Below are positions 55,012-64,000 of a stretch of DNA of 64,000 nt, one piece after another. A model generated the notes under the pieces. The model ran no database searches and was not told the DNA's origin. It saw only the letters and a program-made list of their open reading frames with translations. Every line of letters begins with the position of its first letter. Positions within the stretch are counted from its first letter, which is position 1. The stretch spans positions 3,596,001 to 3,660,000 of the forward strand of contig OV121088.1 in NCBI GenBank assembly GCA_921293015.1, given 5' to 3'. Position numbers and translations under genes: made by a program. The stretch comes from Phorcus lineatus. Lineage: Eukaryota; Mollusca; Gastropoda; Trochida; Trochidae.

Positions 55012-55131
55012 ACACCAAGCCAAAAGAAAAGACCACTTTACTTAAAAGAGTCAGAAAGATATTTAAGAAAAAACGTTAATGAGTATCCTAGGGATACAGG
55101 ATATAGAGAATCTCACCCAAGTGTCTTCTGA
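55012..55131 (+). CDS. Candidate 3' exon (about 39 codons to a stop)
   Basis: Strong acceptor TTTCTTTATTTCAACAG followed in phase 0 by TPSQKKRPLYLKESERYLRK, NVNEYPRDTG and on to a TGA at 55129-55131. Phase 0 is what the 47-nt exons leave, so splicing would keep the frame. The last part runs into fold-back element FB2, so the true exon end may lie earlier. Lysine-rich and not recognised. Confidence 0.35.
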   Translation, partial: TPSQKKRPLYLKESERYLRKNVNEYPRDTGYRESHPSVF

Positions 55132-55253
55132 TATCAAATATATCAACACAAGTTGATAAAAGTGACAAATATCCGAGGCTTGCCGAGGATATTTAACTTT
55201 TATCAACGAGTGTTGATATATTTGATATCAGAAGACATGAGGGTGAGATTCTA
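55103..55253. repeat. Fold-back element FB2
   Basis: The left arm from TAGAGAATCTCACCC (about 55104) and the right arm to GGGTGAGATTCTA (about 55253) are near-complementary over about 65-70 bp around the centre ATCCGAGGCTTGCCGAGGAT. A half copy lies at 33664. Confidence 0.85.
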
Positions 55254-55339
55254 TTTATCATCTAAAATCATTTTTCATTACATTTGATTGATAAATGAAC
55301 ATTACTGAACACCCTGCTGCCCTAAGACTCAAAGTGCGG

Positions 55340-55403
55340 TGATGTCATAGCATTGTGACGTCATAGTGTTATGACGTCATAGCATTGTGATGTCATTACT
55401 TGA
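55340..55403. repeat. 4 x 16-bp tandem repeat of CRE-like octamers
   Basis: TGATGTCA or TGACGTCA begins at 55340, 55356, 55372 and 55388, an exact 16-bp period, with TAGCATTG/TAGTGTTA spacers. TGACGTCA is the CREB/ATF consensus; function here is unproven. Confidence 0.85.
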
Positions 55404-55473
55404 TGATGTAAAACAACTGTGATGTCATATACTTGGCGTCAGAGGGGCATTGTTCAAAATCTACTGCCAAAAA

Positions 55474-55521
55474 GATATCTCCTAGGAGATATCGCTTGAT
55501 CTTCCACAAGCGATATCTCCT
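55474..55521. repeat. Nested perfect palindromes
   Basis: GATATCTCCTAGGAGATATC (55474-55493) is an exact 20-bp palindrome. AGGAGATATCGCTTG (55484-55498) pairs exactly with CAAGCGATATCTCCT (55507-55521) around an 8-nt loop. The two hairpins share the middle arm and are mutually exclusive. Confidence 0.9.
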
Positions 55522-55559
55522 GTGGAACAGAGTTTTGGATGATAAATGGTATTTGACTC

Positions 55560-57405
55560 CGTTGCCTATTGGTCTTTCTTTCCGCCCTGATAGCATCGTT
55601 TCCGGTGCAGTATTTTAAACACGTGACGCCTAGCTTAACCAAGATGGACGTGTCGACGTAGAACTCAAAATCAATGAGAACTAGCTTAACAGAACAATGA
55701 AATAATGATATTACGTAGTAATGGTTTTTTAAATTTGATCAATGTCTATGGAAACGTAAAATTCGTTTCTAGAGATGCGCAGCTTAAAACTTCATTACCA
55801 GAGGAGACCTAGCTTAGGCAACTTTCTATGTGAACCAATCTTTGAAAACGTATCTTTTGATGTTTTCAACTGTCTGGATTTTTTTTATCAGATTCTGCTG
55901 CTACATTGCAACATCTTGCTATGTTATTTTGTTTCATTTTTTTCTCAACAAGTAATGAACATTTTTCAGGATGAGATTTTCTAACGGTGTTTAAACGTAA
56001 TGGTGATTAAACGTAACGTCATAAGAGAATGCTCTTATTTTTTAGTCGTAACAAATAAACTGCATGAATGCATACAACAATATTGTAATAAGTAGGTTCA
56101 ATTGTATAACGTCAAATCTAATTATTCGACTTATGTTGTTTCGGGGGATAAGAATTTCCTGATGGCATTGTTAGATCAGGCCACTCTGTCAACTGTATTA
56201 ACACAGTATAAAGCTTTTGATCTTGATTCGAGATTACATTACATACGTATGTTCAGGAACAAACAGTAGGGTATTTTGCTGGCGAGAAATATTGTCCTAT
56301 CTCTAGTTGCGCATTTTAACATGTTATCATTTGATAAGCTAAACATAATATATGTTACATTTTCATTCGGCTAATGTTGTCAACCTCTTTACATTTATCA
56401 TCTTTCCTCTTATGTTCCTGCAAACTTTCCTATAACGACTACCCTTTGTTCATTTAATATTTTATCTGTGCCACTTACGCGCTATTAACAGATTATATCA
56501 AATGTTTTATTTATGTTTTAAGTCCTCTGGTCTCAGTTTATGAACTAAGTAATTTTCACTTCAATCCATTTAAAACAACTTGGGTTGGAACATCATATTC
56601 CCTTTCCATCTTTTTACCTGTTTTCATCTGCCTTATATCTTTCTTTGATTTTTAAACATAGTATCCATACATATTAATGGTTTTCTTTAATTTTTAGTAT
56701 ATAATTTTGTATATGGTGAATTAAAATAATGATGATGGGCTAATAGATATTAGCTAAGAAAACTAAACAATGTACATGACGATGTGTATTTTCTACTGTT
56801 GTTTTACTAAGGGCAATATGTCTATCTTGTTTTAATCAAATACATGTGATATATTCTGCAAAATGTGAAAAACACCCGAAGCAAGAACAGAACCACTTCT
56901 CTAGCATTCACTTCCGACTTATGCCTGGCAGAAGTTTGCCTCTGATCTATTTGACTATAGACTTATCCAGTATCTTCATGTAACGAATTACTACATCATT
57001 TCCTATCATCCGGAAATTGATTTCAACAACATCTGCTGCTGTTATCAACAATCCTAAGTTACACCACTAATAGCCAGTCTTTTAGGTACATGCTGATTTT
57101 TTTCACATTCATGTCTTGTTGGATAATCGCTTAAAACTCTGAAAGCAGAGTGTGACATGATGACCAGAATTTCATAAATTTTGAATAACTACATTGAGTA
57201 TATACAGAATATTTATCGTTATATATGTTGCGAATGTCATTTGTATAGGATGCTTGGTAATTCATTTTGTTGTTTTGCTTTAAATATATTATATTTTATG
57301 ATTATTGTATCTGTTATCTTGATATCCGGAGATCACAGTGTGTTCCGATAAGTTTAATTGACACTGTTTTTGATTCGATCCAATTGGTTGTTTCTAACCA
57401 TATAC
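55560..57405. other. AT-rich DNA with no recognised gene
   Basis: No family recognised on either strand. A plus-strand stretch at about 56150-56260 (VSGDKNFLMALLDQATLSTV) looks weakly protein-like, possibly a LINE tail, but is too short to call. Confidence 0.4.
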
Positions 57406-57409
57406 GTTT

Positions 57410-58930
57410 CGATATTTAACAATTATTAAACAAGTTGAGAAGCGTTTCCACGCTTCCCCAACAAAAGTCGCATTTGTCATTGTCTTAATAGCCCTTTTTG
57501 TCAATAAAGTATTTGTAGGTAGGAATCTGTGTATCAAACGGTATTTGAACCATATATGGTTACTAGGTGAGTGGCATATGTGAGGGGGTATTAGTTTCCA
57601 TCTATCTTCTTATAATAAAAAAACTTTCAACATTTCAACCAAATTAAGTGTGAATGTTATGTAAGTTTTTGAAAGAATTTCGTGACCAGTCCATATTCCA
57701 ATTTATACAGAGAGATCGTTTTTCATATCTTTAAGACTCTATCCACATCACTTGTGTTTAAGAAGGGTTAATCTTAAGACCTGAGAATTCTGGATACAAT
57801 TTTAGGGTTTGAAGGGCATTTTGTAGACTCTATTCGGGTCCATCCAAAATTAGAGTAGTAACATCAGCAAATTGCGATGTAATATATTCAACTTCACCTA
57901 TGTTTATGTCTTTATCTTGACATAATGCTAAGTATTTCTGTGTATAGAATACAAATATAAGGAGAAATGGGATCACCTTGCCGGCATTCCCTTGATAATT
58001 CGTAGAGGCTAGAGTTGTAGCCATTGACACGAACGCTAGACTTTATATCTTTAAAAATTTTCTAACCAATCTTTTAATTGATGACCCAAAATTAAAATAC
58101 TAAGACCTTTTGAATGAAACTCCAATCTACCGGATCGAAAGCTTTTTCAAAGTATATAAAAACCAATAAACCCCGGTATTTCCATATATTCGAAATAATC
58201 AATGATGTCGAAAATCAATCTTGTACATTCACCAATATATCTCTTTGGTATGAATCCCTTCTGATCTTCATTGTTTATGTTTGGTAAAACTGACTTGGTT
58301 CGATTAGCAATGGTTGCTGATGCGAGTTTATATGAACCATTTAAAAGTGATTTAGGTCTCCAATTTTTCAAGTGATGTTCAGCTTTGTTAGCTTTCGGTA
58401 TACACGTTATCAAACTCTGTTTCTGGCTTTCAGATAGTTCACCTGTGTGAAAGCAATAATTTAATGACCGTAGGAGGTATCTGTTCAAATTATGCAACAA
58501 GAACTCAACTGTAAATCCTGATTGACCTGGACTTTTTTCATTTTTCCTATTGTTCAGTGTATTAAGGACTTCTTCATATTTCAGCTCTCCTTCCAAGTCT
58601 ATTTTTGTAATTCTGTTAGTTTTGGAATATTCAGCCTCTGAAACATATTTTGCAAATCCACATCTCTACTTTCTTCTTTTCAGATGAATATTTCTTAGTA
58701 AAACCTCTGGTTAATAGCTCAGTTTCAAAATAGAGTTGGTCATCAATACTTAATTTAAAACTACCACCTTCAAAATTGCCTATTTCATATTGATCGCTTG
58801 TGGATTCAATGACATCTTTTCATACGCTTCACATAAATTTGGCCACATAAATCTCGTCGTGTAATAGTGAATTATTAATTTTAAAAAACCTTTGCCTCTT
58901 TCAATATCACTTATTTTCAATGTATGCCAG
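57410..58930 (-). pseudogene. Tx1/L1-like LINE ORF2 fragment, catalytically dead
   Basis: The minus strand starts with RGKGFLKLNNSLLHDEIYV (about 58900), as in the 47290-50818 LINE (RGKGFWKLNNSLLNDPEYV). It continues with KYEEVLNTLNNRKNEKSPG (58580), SLITCIPKANKAEHHLKNWR and NINNEDQKGFIPKRYIGEC (58300), a FEKAFDPVDW-like block (about 58135), RECRQGDPISPY (about 57985) and QFADVTTLILDG. The active-site second Asp is replaced by Val (57860-57862). A deletion follows; the fragment ends with IWFKYRLIHRFLPTNTLL and a knuckle scrap near 57470. Confidence 0.78.
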
Positions 58931-60713
58931 ATTTCTGAATTAAGGCAATAAAATTCGGGTACAAATTTTCAATGTGATGCTATTTTGGAATATAAATCGC
59001 CTTTAAATGGCTTATACAATTAGACAGACCACTGCTGCTAGTTTCAAACTCGATTAAATTCCTAAACAGTAAAGCTATTGTTTTAAACAGTTAAACACAC
59101 CTATGGTCATGTTTCTCCAATGGATGGTACTTCACTCTTCTTACATATACAGGGAAGAAGTGACCAAGTAACCCCTCTTACGTGAAATGACTTAGTGATG
59201 TTTTCAAGAAGCCATATAGTCTGGCTTGAAAAACGTATGTGTTATCAGCTGCTTAACAAGTTTGTTTCATTACTTTCAAACTCAGTGTAAATATTACGTG
59301 AAATGATGTTTAGTGAACTCCGACTTCTTCAATCATCATTCTGGAAAGGTTAGTTTTTTGAGCTGATGAGGAAAATAACATATTCCTACACAATTTTAAA
59401 GATGATACTCATAGCACTTCATGAACACATCTAGCAGTGTTAAATGCAACACCGGGGTAACACAATTCAAATTCTATGATTCTTAAATATCTTAATGATA
59501 GATATAAGATATATAACAACACTTTTGACCTAAAAAAATATTAAACATTATTACCCACGTGATAAGCGTATAGGCAGTTGCATACTAATCCCGTACGTCA
59601 CACGAGTGTCGTATCGCATTGACCTGTGTCGTAACCATTTGACCCGTATTCTAACGATTTGATTGGATAACCGTTGACCTTTCTTTAGGGGATGTTCGGA
59701 CGGAACTACTTTTTCATTCATAACAATCACGTGAATTCATTCGTTTTTCAACTTTTACTTCCTTTTCATAAGGTGTTACAACTCTCATGAACGATAGTAT
59801 TTAAACTAATTACAAGAACAGATAGAATTGAAATAGATACACCACAAAACATATTTATACGTATTAGGAAGACACTGAAAGTAATTTACATTTATTTGGA
59901 AAATAAATAGATTTCTAGGAGTTCGTCTGCTTTGTTTTCTGTCTACAATGTCTTTGGAAAACATGGCGACTCCTATTCGTGTCAATGACAGCGTGGAAAT
60001 CGACGGTACTAATCGAGGAATAGTTACTTCAATTGTTAAACCTCTGGAGACATTCAGTGTGTTCAACATCAAAACTTAGCTTAGCAGCATCATTTCCTGT
60101 GACGGTGACCTTGCCCTTCAGCAAACTATGCCGCCCCAATCCCACGCAGTCACTGCCAGCACAATGCGACCTTCACTAGCTCCGACTACATCTCGTCTTG
60201 GGTTTTTGAACTCGATACTCTATGCCCCCATCTATGTTGGCACAATAAACATTAACTTTTGTAGCAACCAATGCCAGGGTGGAGAAAAGCGTGAGAATTC
60301 CGCAATACGTCCTGTGATCGAGCCGACTCAAATGCTAAACTAGGTCACACGTCAAGTGTCGTTCAAGTGACGGTTCACGGTAGATGTTGTGCGGGGCGAA
60401 ATGAAAAAAAACAATGGTTGTACGCTATTCACTTATGAAAAAATGAAATTTGTTTCTTTTGAAGTTTGAGTTTGTTGTTATTAAAATTCTTAAGTTGCCC
60501 CTTTGGTTTTGTTTTCTATTAATTGAAAAACCTATTTTGATTTATTCTGATGCGCATACTCACGAAGGTCAAAAGAAGTGCAGTGGCCATGGGTCTTCTG
60601 AAATTCCTCCGCAACCGCTTTACGAAACCAGTTTCGGTTTGAAAACATGAAAACTACAAAATAACAGTACTTTTCCATTTTTTTTGCATTTAGAACGTGG
60701 GTAATAAATAAAA
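58931..60713. other. No recognised gene
   Basis: A 39-codon plus-strand frame at 59964-60080 (MATPIRVNDSVEIDGTNRGI) starts with a good ATG context and reads protein-like, but it has no recognisable partner exon. The rest is AT-rich and unassigned. Confidence 0.35.
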
Positions 60714-60854
60714 TACCACAATCGGTCTCATCACGTACGAATTATACAAAACTCGTGACCTTCCTTGGTATCTGACCTCGCTTTCGCTCGGTCAGTTACC
60801 GCCGGAAGGACACTCGTTTCGTATAATTCGTACGTAATGAGACCTCGTGTAGTA
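60714..60854. repeat. Fold-back element FB3
   Basis: The left arm (about 60724-60780, GGTCTCATCACGTACGAATT onward) and right arm (about 60787-60843) are near-perfect reverse complements. The centre is CCTCGCTTTCGCTCGG. The inner arm TACGAAACGAGTGT is shared with FB1, but the outer arm differs. Confidence 0.88.
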
Positions 60855-61994
60855 TTCTCTATATATCAAACTGCTAAAATAAGAATATACAATTAACCCC
60901 AATTCTCTTTTATGAAATATCGGAATGGTTTCTGGCATATCAAATAACTGTACCTTGGATATGTATTGTAAGCATGTTCCTTTTACAAACTGATAAAAAA
61001 GCCTTAATTCGTATAAAATATATAAAAAGAGTAATTCGCTGAGAAATGGTGACTATTTCATAACTTTCAAATAAATTGTTATTACCCAGGTACTCTTACA
61101 CAGTTAGACAAACATTTTGCAGAGGCTGTACACAGAGGCGACGTCATAAAACTCATCTTGCTTTTATTCTAAATGATCAAAAGTGACATCATGTACACCT
61201 TGTCAACTTATTATGAATAGAGGAGGTTCTTTAATGTTTGCTGGACTTTAAAGCTCGAGGGGCGATGTATAAAAAACCTACGTTTAATATAAACTTAGCA
61301 TGAAAGGCTTACAAATAAGTTCACCCTCGGATGTTGATTGATCAATATTTATAATTGTTCAGATGTTTCACTTACCTTATTGAACTGAATTATTCTGGGA
61401 TATGGTCAAATAAATTGATAAAAAAATCGATTGATTTTTTTTCTTAGAGAATTCTTTATGATTGAAGTTTACATTCTTCAACACTATTCCATAGTGATAA
61501 TCGTTATGTTAGGATAAAAACAAGGTTTTGAATCAATAATGCTCTTCCAATAAGGAGGAAGAAAAATAACTTTTCAAGCGATCAAATGAGAATTACAAAA
61601 CTCATTTAGCATTAAAGTCAATAAACAACGATGTTTTTATCGATTCGGATTGGTTGGAAAATGTGATTGAATAACTGAAAAACGACTAACGATGTACTAT
61701 TTAAGCTCACAGGTCTACAACGATGTACTCACATCCTTGCATTGGTTTGTTAACACCTGCCATGATATTTGTTGAAATAAAAGCGGCAATGACAGGTGGA
61801 TGAATGTGGTTTATTTTCTTCTCTAATTATTTCCATTGAAAAATATATTTTGAAAAATGATTTTTACAAGAAAAACAAATAAAATCGAAATAAAGTAGAT
61901 CCTTGACGATGCTGTTCTACTGAAAGAAGCTAAATATTACATATATAAATGTTAAGAAAAAGAAAAGGACGACATTATCACTATAGTGCTATCT
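60855..61994. other. AT-rich DNA with no recognised gene
   Basis: No coding, structural or repeat signal that I can support. Confidence 0.4.
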
Positions 61995-62110
61995 GAACTT
62001 ATCCCCCATATGTCAATATGAGCACATACGCACATATCACTTTTGCCTAGCAAAGATTGTTTCAGTGCGAGTTACCATCGGTCATAAAACCATTGTTCGT
62101 GGTATCATTT
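61995..62110. repeat. Dispersed repeat, copy B
   Basis: CAATATGAGCACATACGCAC from 62014 and GCCTAGCAAAGATTGTTTC match the copy at about 35150-35290, including ATAAAACCATTGTTC. Confidence 0.7.
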
Positions 62111-62140
62111 TACAGGACCGTCACATGGGAATCAGACATT

Positions 62141-62570
62141 CTTTCCCAACAGAGGTAGCTCCGTCATAATTTTCTGTCTTAATTCGAAGGTTTCTCGGTC
62201 TTCCGGCACTTTCCCCTAACGGGACAATACTGCAACTTAAACTACCTGGCTATATATCATCCAATGAAAACAACGAATGCATGAATAACACATTTGATGT
62301 CACACAGGCCTGTGGAATGAAACAGTCGGAAAATGAGGCGTTTGTGTTCTGTAAGTGCAAGGTGCATATTCGAATAAAGTTTAGCTTTTGGGAAGCTTAT
62401 GGAAATAACTTAGGCGATATGAATGATAACTTTTGAAACGGCGTCGCTGATTGCACAACTAACTTCGACTGCATCCAACCAGCGTTCTACATTTCGTGCA
62501 CAAGAAACCTTCGAATTAAGACAGAGGTTGTATGTAAATTTATGACGGAGATACTTCTGTTGGGAGAAAG
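62141..62570. mobile_element. Non-autonomous element with long terminal inverted repeats
   Basis: CTTTCCCAACAGAGGTAGCT (62141 onward, arm to 62197) is complementary to 62501-62570, which ends TCTGTTGGGAGAAAG. The arms of about 57-70 bp differ by one insertion. The interior of about 300 bp has no open frame. A MITE-like origin is likely; the superfamily is not determined. Confidence 0.75.
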
Positions 62571-62689
62571 TGAGTTGGAGTCAAACATGGTATAGCGTTG
62601 TGTTCGTTTAACAACTATACTGCTAAGATTTCGTTGTCGCTACCCACTTGCATTTATGTGTTGCATAAGACAAAGCTAATTTCGAAGCT

Positions 62690-63385
62690 GAATCCTGAGC
62701 TCTATTAATTTGGTGATCAATCCATCAAGTCTAAGCCCAAGGTTAAGAAGCTCGGCGTTGTTTTCAATACCTCGTTGTCATCAGAGAATCAAGCTCTAAC
62801 TGCAGCAAGATCCGCGATCCGAAAAGGCAAAATCCGCCGCTACTTGGTTATTGACACAAACTAAACTATCAGTCCAGTAATATGTCATCTCAAGACTGGA
62901 CTACTGTTTATCTCTTGTGTCCGGAGCAGCAGCCATCCAACATCTCCAGATGTACAGAACAGAGCTGCAAGGAACATCACAAGGACAAAATGTCATGAAC
63001 ACATCACCCCTGTGCTGAGGTTGCTACACTGGCTTCCAGTAAAGAGAAGAATACAATACAAGATTATCTGCATCACCCACTCGACTCTCTACGACAATAA
63101 ATAGCCAGTTTATCTGAAAGACATTGTAGAAATCTGCCATCCAACTCGCGTCTTGAGGTCTAAGAACAGAGGAAGCCTGAAGAAGTCAACCACAAAAACG
63201 TCAATGGGAGATAGATCTTTAAGAAACTGAGATTAGTGTCCATCTTAGAAACATTTAGGAGCCAGTTAAAAACTTATCTCTTCCTAGCTACGTACTAGTT
63301 TTCTCTGTTTGTCTGGACAGCGCCACTGAGTAGCATTGGTCGGACATTAGGCGCTTACATAAATGCATTATTATTATCATATTAA
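62690..63385 (+). pseudogene. L2/CR1-like LINE 3' fragment
   Basis: Reading across frames gives KPKVKKLGVVFNTSLS (about 62740), VISRLDYCLSLVSGA (62890), QNRAARNITRTKCHEHITPVL, RLLHWLPVKRRIQYKI (63030), a VEICHPTRVLRS block, and FRSQLKTYLFLATY (63265-63295). The 3' end GGCGCTTACATAAATGCATT followed by ATTATTATC is the usual L2-type tail. Several frameshifts; only the C-terminal RT-adjacent region is left. Confidence 0.8.
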
Positions 63386-64000
63386 TGAAATGGTTTTGAT
63401 GTTGATCATCTATTTATCAATTTTGGTTCATTTTCTATTTAACGAACAACTTTCGTCATATAACGTTGGATGACTTATAGCACTTGTCAAGCTGTAAATG
63501 CAGCACCGCGTTAAACCATGCAAATACTTTAATTTCTTGATTATCTCAATAATATATTTTAATGTTATCAAATAATGACACCTTTGGCCCAAAAGTGATA
63601 CAAAAAGTTTTAACTGCTAAAATATAAAAATACAATTTAAAATTGTTTTTGAATTCATTTGCCTCTTTTGGAAATGTCAGAATTGTTTCACTTGTCCATT
63701 TGAGAAATTATGAATTAGGAGTCTTTTTGCTAGGCTGTAAAGCTTCAGGGGCCATGTTTCAAGAACCTTCGTCGTTTTTCACAAACGAAAGTCAAAAATA
63801 AATTTGTCCTCAAAATTATTTAAAGATGTATATCTAAAACTGTACATTTGGTCTCAATCTGTAAAGATAACAATAGTCTAACATCCTGTCATAGTTGTTT
63901 TTTTGAAATTCAAAGCAATAAAATGCTAAAATAAAGTATATAACATAGTTATTGAAACGGATTATAACTGAATCTTTATAATATACTGTTAGCAAAAACG
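63386..64000. other. No recognised gene
   Basis: AT-rich tail of the window; nothing identified. Confidence 0.4.

Noticed and set aside
55433..55618. Plus- and minus-strand short frames around 55.5 kb
   Set aside because: They are created by the perfect palindromes at 55474-55521, which give open frames on both strands.
59964..60080. Short frame MATPIRVNDSVEIDGTNRGI as a host gene start
   Set aside because: Plausible composition but only 39 codons, no splice partner and no recognised family.

Overview
This window is animal nuclear DNA. It is AT-rich, has canonical introns (pyrimidine-AG acceptors, GTAAGT donors), and is mostly occupied by decayed metazoan-type transposable elements. The mix of Tx1/L1-like and CR1/Jockey-like LINEs, LINE proteins with 2A-like leaders, a Ty3/gypsy element with integrase ahead of reverse transcriptase, Tc1/mariner elements and fold-back elements suggests a marine invertebrate, most likely a bivalve or other mollusc. 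That assignment is inference; no species-diagnostic gene is present. No bacterial operons, rRNA, tRNA genes or CRISPR arrays were found.

Layout. 1-2.7 kb: unannotatable AT-rich DNA. 2.7-16.4 kb: a graveyard of broken LINEs on both strands (remnants at 2755-4415, 5290-6800, 7280-11340, 11936-14340 and a mosaic of inverted fragments at 14353-15960). 18.1-20.2 kb, 31.8-33.7 kb and 35.5-35.9 kb: diverged tandem copies of a plus-strand host segment holding short exons of conserved length (51 nt, about 94-106 nt, 47 nt) in compatible phases, probably one membrane-protein gene with duplicated exon cassettes. A fourth, intron-only copy lies at 53.7-54.2 kb and a possible 3' exon at 55012. 20422-27023: a complete but mutated Ty3/gypsy element (minus strand) with LTRs, PPT, proline-type PBS and a 4-bp target duplication; its 5' LTR is split by a Tc1 element (25300-26800). 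27.2-31.6 kb: a near full-length LINE (minus) whose ORF1 begins with a canonical 2A motif. 37223-37693: a 3' LINE stub. 38611-46765: a 63-bp minisatellite split by a full-length 6.25-kb LINE (39338-45589, minus) with two intact ORFs (323 and 1101 aa) and a 14-bp target-site duplication. 47.2-50.8 kb: a Tx1-like LINE interrupted by an opposite-strand LINE fragment. 52206-53549: a second Tc1 element. 54297-54840: a probable Penelope-like remnant with 70-bp inverted ends. 55.1-64 kb: fold-back elements, CRE-like tandem sites, another broken Tx1-like LINE (57.4-58.9 kb), a 430-bp long-TIR element and an L2-like LINE tail.

How it works together. The only features that look potentially functional are the host exon cassettes and the 39338-45589 LINE. 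Everything else is relic DNA whose nesting gives a relative order: gypsy insertion before Tc1 insertion, and minisatellite before the 6.25-kb LINE. The most interesting signals are the duplicated exon cassettes, the shared N-terminal leader plus 2A found on ORF1 of one LINE and ORF2 of another, and the fold-back family whose arms differ between copies yet stay self-complementary.
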